From Vibrio sp. MedPE-SWchi (GTDB lineage Bacteria; Pseudomonadota; Gammaproteobacteria; Enterobacterales; Vibrionaceae), in assembly GCA_001874155.1 (NCBI GenBank), contig MPDB01000001.1, positions 124,001 to 188,000 of the forward strand: a stretch of DNA of 64,000 nt, in the 5' to 3' direction. Each line of letters begins with the position of its first letter. Position 1 is the first letter of the stretch. Below, piece after piece: positions 8,934 through 18,041 of this stretch. The position numbers were made by a program, and so were the translations under genes. The notes below the pieces were generated by a model that saw nothing but the letters and a program-made list of their open reading frames with translations, was not told where the DNA came from and searched no databases.

Positions 8934-9681
8934 GATAATTCTCCTCGGTTTGGTTTTCTGCGGTCGCCGCTGAGATAATCGGCTTTATAACCTTTGCTGG
9001 ATTACCCGCTGCAATCACATTGGCTGGAATATCACTGACGACAACACTGCCAGCGGCGATGACCGCACCTTCGCCAACGGTGACACCTTGGCGAATAGTC
9101 ACGTTGGTTCCAAGCCAAACGTCTCTTTTTAATACCACATCGCCAACTTGTGATTCGTCATCGGCTTCGCCTAACGCTCTTCGTTTGGCATCTAATGGGT
9201 GGCCGGAATAGCCGAAAATGAACGCACGGCCTGCGATTCGAACGTTGTCTTCAATGATGACCGTACTTCCAACCGCAATCGTGGTTTGCCAACCAATGTC
9301 TACGTTGTCACCCACCACCAATGTCGGCTGAGTGGTTAGGGTTCGCCCGCTAAAGGTTGTTTGACCAGAAACGCGGCAGTTGTCACCAAGCGTTATGCTT
9401 AGAGGGCCTGACACAAAGGGGATTCCACCGTATAGGTATAACCCTTTGCCAAACTTGTCTAAGCGTCCTTTAAATGCAGGGGTATGAAAAATGATTCTCA
9501 CCAGCGACTGCCAAAGAGAAGACGTCAGTTTGTACAAGCCGTAGATTGCTTTATTAAGGACTTTGGGCGTCGGCAATTCAAACATGCGAATCTTTTTAAG
9601 AATCAAAAAAAGATTACGATAAGTTGGGTTAGGGTGGCATTGAAGCCAAATTTTCAATCCATTTATTCTTGCTGCCAACAT
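8926..9681 (-). CDS. sypM: SypM, left-handed beta-helix acyltransferase
   Basis: Predicted O- or N-acetyltransferase that decorates a sugar of the polysaccharide. From about residue 95 there are repeated hexapeptide units (GDNCRVSG, GDNVDIGWQT, EDNVRIAGRA), a loop with the likely catalytic His in FGYSGHPLD, and the closing VWLGTNVTIRQGVTVGEGAV and NPAKVIK, as in maltose/galactoside acetyltransferases. The N-terminal 80 residues are specific to this branch. It is first in the sypM-N-O unit, with its own SypG box and sigma-54-like promoter. Confidence 0.9.
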   Translation of the reverse strand: MLAARINGLKIWLQCHPNPTYRNLFLILKKIRMFELPTPKVLNKAIYGLYKLTSSLWQSLVRIIFHTPAFKGRLDKFGKGLYLYGGIPFVSGPLSITLGDNCRVSGQTTFSGRTLTTQPTLVVGDNVDIGWQTTIAVGSTVIIEDNVRIAGRAFIFGYSGHPLDAKRRALGEADDESQVGDVVLKRDVWLGTNVTIRQGVTVGEGAVIAAGSVVVSDIPANVIAAGNPAKVIKPIISAATAENQTEENYHA

Positions 9682-9718
9682 AGTCTCACCTGTATTTTTA
9701 TTCTGATACAGGTTCTAT

Positions 9719-9735
9719 TACACAGATTATGCCAA
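9719..9735 (-). promoter_or_regulatory. Sigma-54-like promoter of sypM
   Basis: Minus-strand TTGGCATAATCTGTGT has a perfect -24 half (GG at 9732-9733) but GT instead of GC at the -12 position (9720-9721). Start would be near 9708, 27 bases before sypM. The call rests largely on the SypG box centred 81 bp upstream, the same spacing as at sypA and sypI. Confidence 0.65.
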
Positions 9736-9805
9736 CTTAATTATTGTATTAAATACAATGGGTTAATTTAATTTGTAAATGGAGGCGCAAGTGGGCACGG
9801 AACAA

Positions 9806-9820
9806 TTCTCAATTTGAGAA
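9806..9820 (-). promoter_or_regulatory. SypG-binding box upstream of sypM
   Basis: TTCTCAATTTGAGAA, identical to the box upstream of sypA, in a 17-base inverted repeat (ATTCTCA-N3-TGAGAAT). It lies between sypL and sypM. Confidence 0.88.
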
Positions 9821-9902
9821 TGATTCTGCGTGTTCATTTAGAGAACGGATTTAGCGCTGTAGGAATAGAAAAATCGTGTAATGGACAACCAAGACAAACA
9901 CG

Positions 9903-11270
9903 CTATTGATCTTGAATGTTGTGTTTCTTGGCAATGTTGGCAACGGCAACGGTGAGAGCCGCTAGGATGTAGATTGGCCAGTTGAATCCTTGCGTTAAAA
10001 AAGTACCCGAAACGATGGTGCCGACTAAGCCAGCGTAGACGGAGTTCGCTGCGACAGTGAGGTTTGCGGAATAGTGTTCAGGGTTTTTCTTTATCTCTGC
10101 AAGCGTATGGCGAGCACTTAGTATTAACGAAGTTATGAATGTGACAAAAATAGCGAGACCAAGGAAGCCGGTTTCGGCTAAGACACCAAACCAAGTACTA
10201 TGAACGGCATGGTTAAGGCCATCCCAATGCGGACTATAGAAGAAGTAGTTTACGTAGAAATTATCTAACCCGACACCTGTTAACGGGTTGTGTAACGCCA
10301 TCTTAAATGCTGCTTCCCACGCGTAGAGTCGTCCCATCGCAGAGGCATCTATACCGGCTTCAGCTGCGCCTCCCGACGCTCTGTCAGAGATTCCCGCAGC
10401 AAAATACAATACTAACGCCCCAATACTGCCAATGGATAGAAGAAGAACCTTAGAACGAATCAACTTAATCGCGTAGATACCGATAACGGCTACCGATCCT
10501 AATAACCCACCGCGACTTTGAGTGGCAATGACAGCGCTCATCAGAAGACATGTGGTAACCAGAGCAATGAAACGACTGCTGAGTGGGATTTGACGGTCTG
10601 TAACTAACCCAATTGAGAAGGCCAGTGGAAACATTAACACCAGTGACAGGTCATTGGGGTCGCCCAACATAGAGCCTAAATCTCGCCCAATGGTAACGCG
10701 TGTTCCTTCTACCAACCCAATACCATTGACGGAGTTGGAGATAGCAACAGAAGCAATAAGCGCCCCGGAAAGAATGATCAACATACATGCACGACCAATG
10801 TTTTTGTCGTTGTTAACGAGCCAAGCAATGGCGAGCGTCATCACGATGATTTTCCAGTATATCGACTTAAAGTTAGCCACAGCGATGCCGACATTAGAGG
10901 CGAAAACAATGCCTATGATCACCAGCCCCCAAAAGATGGCGAGCCAGGTGAGGGAACGATGCCAATACACCTGAATCGTCTTACTAATCAAGGTGTGCCA
11001 AAGCAGTGCAGACAGGGCGCCTAGCGAGAGAAGCAGTGGGATCTTCAACGAGTAGAGTGCGGGTATTGCTTCGTGGATACGGAAGAACGAGAAAAGAACG
11101 AACAGCATGACGAGCCAGAAGGTTTGGCTCAACACAAACAAGCCAGCAAACGGTAGTGCCGCTAACACAATTGGAATCGCAGGGTGCGGAACGAAATACC
11201 ATGCAGCGGCAATCAGCATACACAAAGATACGATGACAATGACTGAGGGCATTCGTTGATGATTGTTCAT
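9903..11270 (-). CDS. sypL: SypL, O-antigen ligase/polymerase (Wzy/WaaL type)
   Basis: Polytopic inner-membrane protein with about ten to twelve hydrophobic helices and 455 residues. The large periplasmic loop characteristic of Wzy_C proteins contains SRGGLLGS, GRLYAWEAAFKMALHNPLTGVG and a following HAVHSTWFGVLAETG; this H/W/E pattern is the family hallmark. The expected role is polymerisation of Syp repeat units, or ligation of the polymer to an acceptor. It begins 6 bases after sypK, so both are on one message. It ends the sypI-J-K-L unit. Confidence 0.9.
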   Translation of the reverse strand: MNNHQRMPSVIVIVSLCMLIAAAWYFVPHPAIPIVLAALPFAGLFVLSQTFWLVMLFVLFSFFRIHEAIPALYSLKIPLLLSLGALSALLWHTLISKTIQVYWHRSLTWLAIFWGLVIIGIVFASNVGIAVANFKSIYWKIIVMTLAIAWLVNNDKNIGRACMLIILSGALIASVAISNSVNGIGLVEGTRVTIGRDLGSMLGDPNDLSLVLMFPLAFSIGLVTDRQIPLSSRFIALVTTCLLMSAVIATQSRGGLLGSVAVIGIYAIKLIRSKVLLLSIGSIGALVLYFAAGISDRASGGAAEAGIDASAMGRLYAWEAAFKMALHNPLTGVGLDNFYVNYFFYSPHWDGLNHAVHSTWFGVLAETGFLGLAIFVTFITSLILSARHTLAEIKKNPEHYSANLTVAANSVYAGLVGTIVSGTFLTQGFNWPIYILAALTVAVANIAKKHNIQDQ

Positions 11271-11276
11271 TGGCGA

Positions 11277-12725
11277 TTAAACTCGTTTTGGGAACAGGTG
11301 GGGGATACTCGGTAAATCAAATTCACTGAAGAACTTGAATTGATATGCGACCGTCAAATTGAATATCACACCAATAAACGCAATCATGACTAACCACACC
11401 GAATTCTCTGTTGTTAGGCTTAATACTAAACAACCTAGCGTATTCACTAGTATTAATAGTAGTGCATGATATTGATAAGGAAGCGGATTTAATTGTTGGC
11501 TGTAAAAGAGTAACAACGCAGATCGAGAAACTTGAGCGATGGCAATCGCGATGATGACGCCCCATATCCCTAACTCTCCAAACATCGCTGTGGTTGTTAA
11601 TACCCAGCTTAGCGCCAACCCGAGTAAGGTACATACAATGTTGATGTTTAGTACCCAACGCGTTTTCTTCTGGTTCAGGATGCCGATGTTGACTAATTCC
11701 GCGAGCTCTTTAAACAACGCGACAATCACGACACCTGCGACCAGTTCTGCGGCGTTGATGTAGGCGGAGGGAAGCGCAATCATAATGAATATTTGGCTAA
11801 AGCTGGCTACGGATATTGCCAACAGAGTAATGTACACCATGCCAACTTGTGTCACTTGAGCAGTATAGTTAACGCCTTTGGTGGCGAGAGCGTTAAAACG
11901 TTTTGGCATCCACCACATTCCAAATGGTTGAATCAAAATACACATCGCCAAAGAAAACTTCGCAGCTACGGCGTACAAGCCAAGTGTCTCGATTGATACG
12001 GAATACCCAATGATCCATTTTTCCGCGCCGCTTAGACCAAATGCCACAAGTGCAGAGAGCATCAAAGGGGTTGAGTAACGCAGCATTGAAAACAGATGAG
12101 TGAACCCAGCCCAAATCCAGTTGAATCGGTTTACCCCATGTAAAACCAGAAGTTGGATTAGGGAAGTGAAAACGCCAACAGCGAACACGTGTGTCACTGA
12201 GGGTGAATAAACGAGAACGGCTATAACACCCGAGACTTGCAGTACACTGCTCATCATACAAATAACAAAAAAGGTTCGAGCTTTATCTTGGAAACGAAGC
12301 CAAGCGGTACTAATACCAAGCGCGCTTTCGAACGCGAGAACCAAACAAATTAAGCTAATGTTCTGCGTTGATAAAATGTTTTTGGTCGAAGGTGCCATGA
12401 ATAGAACGATTGCAACTAACGCCCCAACCACCGCTGAAATGACAACGGCATAGGTGTACAACTCACAGACTTTAGTGAATTGCTTTTGTTGGTCTTCGAT
12501 TTCACCAACAAACCGATAAAGGTTCTCATGCATCGCAAAGCCAACAAGTAGACTTAAAAATACGGTTGTTGTGGCTAGCAATTCGAGTTGGCCAAGTTGT
12601 TCAGGCGATAGGTAGTGAGCAATGAGAGGGAGCATGATCAGCGAGATGCCTTTCGCAAGAAATAGGCTCACCGCATAGATCAGCATGTTTCGTATCGATT
12701 TAGGCAGTTGAGTCAGTATCATCAT
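11277..12725 (-). CDS. sypK: SypK, polysaccharide flippase (Wzx type)
   Basis: Predicted lipid-linked oligosaccharide flippase of the MOP superfamily, with about 12 to 14 membrane helices in 483 residues. The opening region IRNMLIYAVSLFLAKGISLI is the usual first helix of Wzx proteins. The frame is open from 12794, but a GGAGG site lies 5 and 8 bases before two consecutive ATGs at 12725 and 12722. I take the first; the second is equally possible. The 5' gap to sypJ (129 bases) shows no terminator or SypG box, so it probably belongs to the sypI-led message. Confidence 0.88.
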   Translation of the reverse strand: MMILTQLPKSIRNMLIYAVSLFLAKGISLIMLPLIAHYLSPEQLGQLELLATTTVFLSLLVGFAMHENLYRFVGEIEDQQKQFTKVCELYTYAVVISAVVGALVAIVLFMAPSTKNILSTQNISLICLVLAFESALGISTAWLRFQDKARTFFVICMMSSVLQVSGVIAVLVYSPSVTHVFAVGVFTSLIQLLVLHGVNRFNWIWAGFTHLFSMLRYSTPLMLSALVAFGLSGAEKWIIGYSVSIETLGLYAVAAKFSLAMCILIQPFGMWWMPKRFNALATKGVNYTAQVTQVGMVYITLLAISVASFSQIFIMIALPSAYINAAELVAGVVIVALFKELAELVNIGILNQKKTRWVLNINIVCTLLGLALSWVLTTTAMFGELGIWGVIIAIAIAQVSRSALLLFYSQQLNPLPYQYHALLLILVNTLGCLVLSLTTENSVWLVMIAFIGVIFNLTVAYQFKFFSEFDLPSIPHLFPKRV

Positions 12726-12853
12726 GCATCCCTCCATGCTTGGTAAATATTTAATCAATAGCGAATAGTCAGTGCTTAGTTGTAAAATCCCCATTGGCCT
12801 ATAAAGGTCGCCCAGGGAGTACCACGTCCTTAATTCGATGCGTGTAAAAGTCT

Positions 12854-14053
12854 CTAGTGCAGAACATGTTCGCTGTCATGAGTTTCAATATGAGAAATAA
12901 AGCTAGGGTGATTAAACCCATTGATAATGGAGCGATAGCTGTTTTCAGCCTGGTAAGTGAGAGCGATGGTATAGGCTTCTTGACCTAACTGTTCAACCAA
13001 TCCACCGTCGCTGTTTGCGTAAACAAGAGCGTCAGCCAGCGATCCCACATCATTCGCAACGTACTTAATACAATTTACATTATGGGTAAGGACTTTATCC
13101 CAGTACGCGCCGTCTCTTGGGATGATGACGCACATTCCTGCCGCCATTGCTTCTAAGATCGATAAACCAAACGGTTCGTTGTGGCTGGTTGAGACAAAGA
13201 TATTGCTGCGGCTACGAATGGTGTCGAGATTAGTGGGCTCTTGATACCATTGGAAGTGGGGCATTAACACGGGCGCATTACACACCGATAGTGAGGTGTC
13301 TACAGGTCGAATAAAGCAAATATTTGCGGCTATCGGGCAAAGATCGTTTATAGCATTTGATGCCTCGATGAAAAGATCTAAGCCTTTCCATTTCAATAGC
13401 GATGCGCACCAAAATACAGTTGGAAAGTCGTATTGAGCCCTTGTCGGCCAATTGTGCTGCGCAATGCCATTCTCAAAGCTCTCGTACTGGTTGCTCTGTA
13501 TGATCTGATTGGTTGCATCATATGCGTCAACGGTTGAATGTTGTGCTCTCAGGTAATGGTGGATTGCACGGTGAATACTGCTTCTTGCCGAATTCAGATA
13601 GAAGACGTTATCGGCGCATGTTAAGCAGTAACCAATAGAGCGTGATTTGGCGACTGGACCATGAATAAACTGCATAACAGCAATATGGGTGAGTCTCTTG
13701 ACGAGATATAAGCTCATGTCAACGCCGGGACCTGAAGCGCCCACTAAAGCGTTAACCTTAGAGATACGAAGTAACGTCGCGATGAGAAATAGCAGGTAGA
13801 TACACTGCTTCACCCAATAGAGTTTACCACTTTCAATTTTAACCAGTGCCTTTAGCGCAGGTAATTGAATGAACTGCACATCGTGGTGCTCAGTGAGGTA
13901 ACTGTTATCCCAAGAGTCTTGGTGCGTCGTCACAATCGTATACTTGGTTTTCGACTCACTTGTTAGTGACAGTGCTTCTCTTGTTGCTATCTTAGAGCCA
14001 CCTAGAAATGCGATAGGATCAAAAATAAGGTAATGATTAATATGAGCTTTCAT
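12854..14053 (-). CDS. sypJ: SypJ, family 4 glycosyltransferase
   Basis: GT-B glycosyltransferase with the donor-domain signature STSHNEPFGLSILEAMAAG, including the EX7E pair. The N-terminal loop is FDPIAFLGGSKIATREAL. An open frame reaches back to 14086, inside sypI. The ATG at 14053 has AAGGAG six bases before it, located in the 10-base gap after the sypI stop, so this is the preferred start and gives 399 residues. It is somewhat rich in Cys and His compared with the other glycosyltransferases here. Sugar specificity is unknown. Confidence 0.88.
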   Translation of the reverse strand: MKAHINHYLIFDPIAFLGGSKIATREALSLTSESKTKYTIVTTHQDSWDNSYLTEHHDVQFIQLPALKALVKIESGKLYWVKQCIYLLFLIATLLRISKVNALVGASGPGVDMSLYLVKRLTHIAVMQFIHGPVAKSRSIGYCLTCADNVFYLNSARSSIHRAIHHYLRAQHSTVDAYDATNQIIQSNQYESFENGIAQHNWPTRAQYDFPTVFWCASLLKWKGLDLFIEASNAINDLCPIAANICFIRPVDTSLSVCNAPVLMPHFQWYQEPTNLDTIRSRSNIFVSTSHNEPFGLSILEAMAAGMCVIIPRDGAYWDKVLTHNVNCIKYVANDVGSLADALVYANSDGGLVEQLGQEAYTIALTYQAENSYRSIINGFNHPSFISHIETHDSEHVLH

Positions 14054-14063
14054 GGCCATCTCC

Positions 14064-15257
14064 TTACGCAAAACGACTTGCAACAAAGGTACGAATCGGG
14101 CTTGTAGCTTGCCAGATCGACGTTGTAGTTTGAAAATCCTCAGAGAGTATTTGAAGGTAGACTTTCTCTATCTCACGAGCGTTATGAACTGCGGTATGGG
14201 TTTCCAAAATATGTTCACGGGCCAATTCTCCCACCGCTTTAGAACTGTTGGGGTTTCTTACAACGGCGCGCATGGCGTTGACTATCGGCGCGGTACCGTT
14301 GTTTTTGTAGAAAATAGCGTTTTTCTTATGCGTTAGGATTTCTGGAATACCCCCCTCAAAAGGGGCGATAACAGGCAAACCCGCTAGTGCGGCTTCCGCT
14401 ACAACAAGACCAAATGCTTCTTGACGAGCGCCACTGACGAAACCGTTAACGCCTTTTAGCCAACCCATAACGTGTCTTTGTTCGCCAACAAAATGGGCGT
14501 TATCTGATAGGTATAGGTAATCGGCCTGCTGCTCAAGGTTTTCACGTTGTGGGCCATCGCCAATGATCACCAAGTGTACGTTTGGGTATTCCAATACCAA
14601 ATGACGTAATGCTAGGAGTAATCGGTCGACACCTTTTCGGTGAATGAGTGAACCGACGGTTGCGAAGGTAAGAGAGTCTTCAGGGATGTTCAGCACCTTG
14701 TTAACATCAACAACGGCTTGCTTGTCTAGTCTCTCTACATCGATACCATTGTGAACGATAGAAAGACGCTCTTGCGGAAAACCATCTTTAACTAATTGAT
14801 GTGTAATGGCTTTACTTACTGCGATGATACGTGGAGAGTAGTGCAAACCAAGAGTGACACGGTCACGTGCTAAATAATCAGAATGAAGCTGCGTAACCAT
14901 AGGGGTGTTGGTTACTTTCGCGACGGTATACATCCATTGACATGGTGCGCCACTATTTACATGAATAAGATCGATATCCGCTTTGGCGATGTATGCTTTT
15001 GCACTATTAACCTGATGAAACCAAGCGCGAACATTGAATCTAGGTGCACTCCAACCCAATAGAATGGAAAATGACTCCAGTTCACTATGAATACCCATAG
15101 CGATGATCTCGTCATGCAGCGCTGGGTTATTCGTTAAAATAAATGGCGTGAAACGAAGGCGATCGATATTTGTAATCAGGTCTAACAGGCATTGCTCGCT
15201 GCCTCTTAGCCAGTCATCACCGTAGTGTACAAATAGAACGTTTTTGGTCGTCTTCAT
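14064..15257 (-). CDS. sypI: SypI, family 4 glycosyltransferase
   Basis: GT-B glycosyltransferase, 397 residues. The N-terminal domain shows GDDWLRGSEQCLLDLITNI. The C-terminal domain shows FATVGSLIHRKGVDRLLLAL and the catalytic-site stretch RQEAFGLVVAEAALAGLPV. It is the first gene of the sypI-J-K-L unit. A consensus sigma-54 promoter and a SypG box lie directly upstream, between sypI and the end of sypH. Confidence 0.92.
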   Translation of the reverse strand: MKTTKNVLFVHYGDDWLRGSEQCLLDLITNIDRLRFTPFILTNNPALHDEIIAMGIHSELESFSILLGWSAPRFNVRAWFHQVNSAKAYIAKADIDLIHVNSGAPCQWMYTVAKVTNTPMVTQLHSDYLARDRVTLGLHYSPRIIAVSKAITHQLVKDGFPQERLSIVHNGIDVERLDKQAVVDVNKVLNIPEDSLTFATVGSLIHRKGVDRLLLALRHLVLEYPNVHLVIIGDGPQRENLEQQADYLYLSDNAHFVGEQRHVMGWLKGVNGFVSGARQEAFGLVVAEAALAGLPVIAPFEGGIPEILTHKKNAIFYKNNGTAPIVNAMRAVVRNPNSSKAVGELAREHILETHTAVHNAREIEKVYLQILSEDFQTTTSIWQATSPIRTFVASRFA

Positions 15258-15309
15258 AATTTCCCCTTAATTCAATCTAGTATTGAACTTTTGATTGCTA
15301 TCAAGGGTG

Positions 15310-15327
15310 TTGCAATTGAAGTGCCAA
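15310..15327 (-). promoter_or_regulatory. Sigma-54 promoter of sypI
   Basis: Minus-strand TTGGCACTTCAATTGCAA is a full match to the sigma-54 consensus (GG at 15324-15325, GC at 15312-15313). Start near 15300 gives a leader of about 43 bases. The SypG box centre is 79 bp upstream of the -24 element. Confidence 0.92.
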
Positions 15328-15395
15328 TTATGAGATCTATTTAACTGATTGATTATTATCGATATATGTTGTGGTTAAAAAGGAGGGAAAGGAGA

Positions 15396-15410
15396 TTCTC
15401 ATTTTGAGAA
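15396..15410 (-). promoter_or_regulatory. SypG-binding box upstream of sypI
   Basis: TTCTCATTTTGAGAA inside the inverted repeat ATTCTCA-N3-TGAGAAT (15395-15411). It abuts the stop codon of sypH. Confidence 0.9.
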
Positions 15411-16469
15411 TCAATTCTGATAGATGTTTAGAAGCTGTGGTAAGACGCTTTGAGTCGAATATTCTTGTGAGATGGTCTCTCGAGCCGCGGCTCTTATATT
15501 GTCTTTCTCATTTTGACTCATGGATTGCCAAAGGTTGAGCTGATGATTAAGGCTATTTTCATCTGAAACGATGAACCCATTCTTCCCATGGACGATCAAT
15601 TTATGCAGATCACCCACATCCGTGCATAACAAAGGAATGCCCCGAGACATCGCTTCAAGCGCAGCCATAGGAAGCCCTTCATAACGCGAAGGGATAATTA
15701 GAAAACCAATGTTATCCCACAATGATTCCATATTAGATTGATGGCCATGAAAGGTAAGGTTCGTTGCTGACGAAGCGATTAATTCATTTTCCATTGGTCC
15801 ACTGCCATAGCAATGAAAGTCGAGATGACTGTTTAACTCTGCCAATTTACAGAAACGGTCAGGCGCTTTTTCATGGCTAAGGCGTCCTACAAACGCAATC
15901 TGTGTTCCTGAAGAGGGAGTCACGGATTGTATGTCAATAAAGTTGTTAAGCCGATGAGATTCTGAAGGAAGCTTTTGCTGTATGAGTTTACTTACGGACA
16001 GACGCGCATCCGAAAGTGCAGAGCTGTAACGGTCGACTAAGTCATAGATCCACACTTTACCCTTGGGTGTTTCTCCCGCGTGAAAGGTTGAGACTTGTTT
16101 AAAGGCTGGCTTGGCAAGCTTTCGAGCGAGTTTACTTATGATGCTAGCTTTGTAGCCGTGCGCATGAATGAGGGTAGGTTCATTGGTTGTAATAGCTTTT
16201 GCCAAAGAGAGATAGCTATTGTTAGCGGGATATTCTTGGTTTAGATAGAAAAAAGGGATCGCCGCTATCTCTAGCTTTTCTGCCAGCATCGCAGGCTCGC
16301 CATAATGATGAATAAAGACAACAGTGACTTCAATCTTCATTAACTTGAGCCCTTTCGCGAGCTCAAATACATGGGTTTCTATGCCGCCAAAGGTAAGGCT
16401 ATCGATAAAGAGCCAAACCTTTTGGGCGTTGGATTGATCGGGTGACAGGCTAGACGGTACTGCTTTCAT
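15411..16469 (-). CDS. sypH: SypH, family 4 glycosyltransferase
   Basis: GT-B glycosyltransferase, 352 residues. The motifs DSLTFGGIETHVFELAKGL, AFVGRLSHEKAPDRFCKLA and RYEGLPMAALEAMSRGIPL mark the acceptor loop, donor pocket and EX7E region. Its ATG lies 20 bases inside the end of sypG, so expression is coupled to the regulator. It closes the sypA-H unit; the next SypG box starts right after its stop. Confidence 0.9.
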   Translation of the reverse strand: MKAVPSSLSPDQSNAQKVWLFIDSLTFGGIETHVFELAKGLKLMKIEVTVVFIHHYGEPAMLAEKLEIAAIPFFYLNQEYPANNSYLSLAKAITTNEPTLIHAHGYKASIISKLARKLAKPAFKQVSTFHAGETPKGKVWIYDLVDRYSSALSDARLSVSKLIQQKLPSESHRLNNFIDIQSVTPSSGTQIAFVGRLSHEKAPDRFCKLAELNSHLDFHCYGSGPMENELIASSATNLTFHGHQSNMESLWDNIGFLIIPSRYEGLPMAALEAMSRGIPLLCTDVGDLHKLIVHGKNGFIVSDENSLNHQLNLWQSMSQNEKDNIRAAARETISQEYSTQSVLPQLLNIYQN

Positions 16470-17922
16470 CTTCCGCTTCCCAAGCCTGTTTTTTTCGATA
16501 AACCGTTGATGGGCTTAGCTCTAATAAAACAGCAGCATTGAGTACATTTCCGTCGCAGTAATCTATCGCATTTTGAATGGTTTCTCTTTCGATTTGCCAC
16601 ATTGGTCTGATAGAGGTTGGATTTGCCTGTGACGACGGTTGATCAACGTTTGACGTAGTTTGCTCAGGCGTATTGGGCGCAAGCAGTGCTTCTTGCGCAG
16701 GGGATGGTTGCAAAGACTGAACAGGCTGCGGTTTTGCTGCGCCTTTTGATTTTTGATTTAATATTTGAGCAGGCAAGTGGCTGACGGCCAATTTTGCTTC
16801 GTTATTTAAAACGACGATGTTTCGAATGATATTTTGCAGTTGTCTAACGTTTCCTGGCCATTGATATTGTTTGAGCAAGGTTTCCGCGTCTTTGTTGATT
16901 CCCGAGAAGTTTTTACCATCTTCTTTGGCATAGAGTTTAAGAAAGTGATTGGCAAGGACGGCAATGTCACTGCCACGTTCGCGTAGCGGTGGCATTTCGA
17001 TCGGAACCACGTGGACACGATAGTACAAGTCTTCTCTAAAGCGTCCTTCCTCTACCTCAAGTAAAGGATCTCTGTTGGTTGCACATAGAATCCGCACGTT
17101 TACTTTTTGTTCCTTGGTCGCGCCAAGTGGGGTAAAGGTGCCCGTTTGCAGGAAGCGAAGGAGCTTTTTCTGCATCTCTAGATCCATTTCGCAGAGTTCG
17201 TCGAGAAACAGTGTGCCGCCATCGGCCAGAGAAGCTGCGCCTTTTCGATCGGTGCTTGCGCCCGTAAATGCGCCTTTGACGTGGCCAAAGACTTCACTTT
17301 CCATCAGATCTTTAGGAATGGCACCGCAGTTTATGGCGATAAATGGCATTTTTTTACGTTGGCTCTCTTTATGGATAGCCTCGGCGCATACCTCTTTACC
17401 CGTTCCACTTTCTCCGTTGATGAACACACTTGCGGTAGTCGGTGCGACAGAATCAATGGTTTTGTACACCGCTTGCATGGGTAAGCAACTACCAAGAAAA
17501 CCGTGGAATCGATTTCGGTCAAACTTTGTCTCTATGTCTTCCACCAAATGTTCAAGTTTGGCCTGTTTTAAGTGAAGAGTGATGGAAGTCTTTAAGCGAT
17601 CGGCTTTAATCGGTTTTTCCAGAAAATCTTTCGCGCCTTTTTGAATCAGCCCGACCGCAATATCAACCGAACCATGGGCAGTGGCGATAACGGCGGAGGT
17701 TGGAATTTGATTTTCTGATATCCAGTCGAGAATGTCTTCACCTGACATGTCAGGGAGTTTTAAATCCAGAATGATGAGCTGAGGAACGTTACGTTCAATG
17801 AATGCGATGGCTTCACGTCCGGTTTCAACGTGGAATAAGTCATACGGCTCATCTTTTACATATTGTTTATAAAGTACGGCAAGCGATGTTGAGTCTTCAA
17901 CTAATAGTACTTTGGGTCTCAT
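16450..17922 (-). CDS. sypG: SypG, sigma-54-dependent response regulator
   Basis: Transcription activator of the syp operons. Domains: receiver 1-118 with phosphoacceptor Asp53 (IILDLKLPDMSG) and Lys103 in LEKP; sigma-54 AAA+ domain about 142-380 with Walker A GESGTGKE at 170-177, GAFTGA at 217-222 and Walker B GGTLFLDEL; a proline/glutamine-rich linker about 395-445; and a Fis-type helix-turn-helix at the end (DGNVLNAAVLLELSPSTVYR). Asp53 is the same number as the site studied in V. fischeri SypG. All motifs are intact. Four matching binding boxes lie in the locus. Confidence 0.96.
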   Translation of the reverse strand: MRPKVLLVEDSTSLAVLYKQYVKDEPYDLFHVETGREAIAFIERNVPQLIILDLKLPDMSGEDILDWISENQIPTSAVIATAHGSVDIAVGLIQKGAKDFLEKPIKADRLKTSITLHLKQAKLEHLVEDIETKFDRNRFHGFLGSCLPMQAVYKTIDSVAPTTASVFINGESGTGKEVCAEAIHKESQRKKMPFIAINCGAIPKDLMESEVFGHVKGAFTGASTDRKGAASLADGGTLFLDELCEMDLEMQKKLLRFLQTGTFTPLGATKEQKVNVRILCATNRDPLLEVEEGRFREDLYYRVHVVPIEMPPLRERGSDIAVLANHFLKLYAKEDGKNFSGINKDAETLLKQYQWPGNVRQLQNIIRNIVVLNNEAKLAVSHLPAQILNQKSKGAAKPQPVQSLQPSPAQEALLAPNTPEQTTSNVDQPSSQANPTSIRPMWQIERETIQNAIDYCDGNVLNAAVLLELSPSTVYRKKQAWEAEDESSTV

Positions 17923-18041
17923 CGGCTACATCCTTGTGGTAAATATATGAAACATCTATCTTATAGTGTTTAGCATAGCTTCAATCATAAATGAAATGCT
18001 TAGTATTCAATCTTTTGTTTTGATACCAATATGAGTCACAG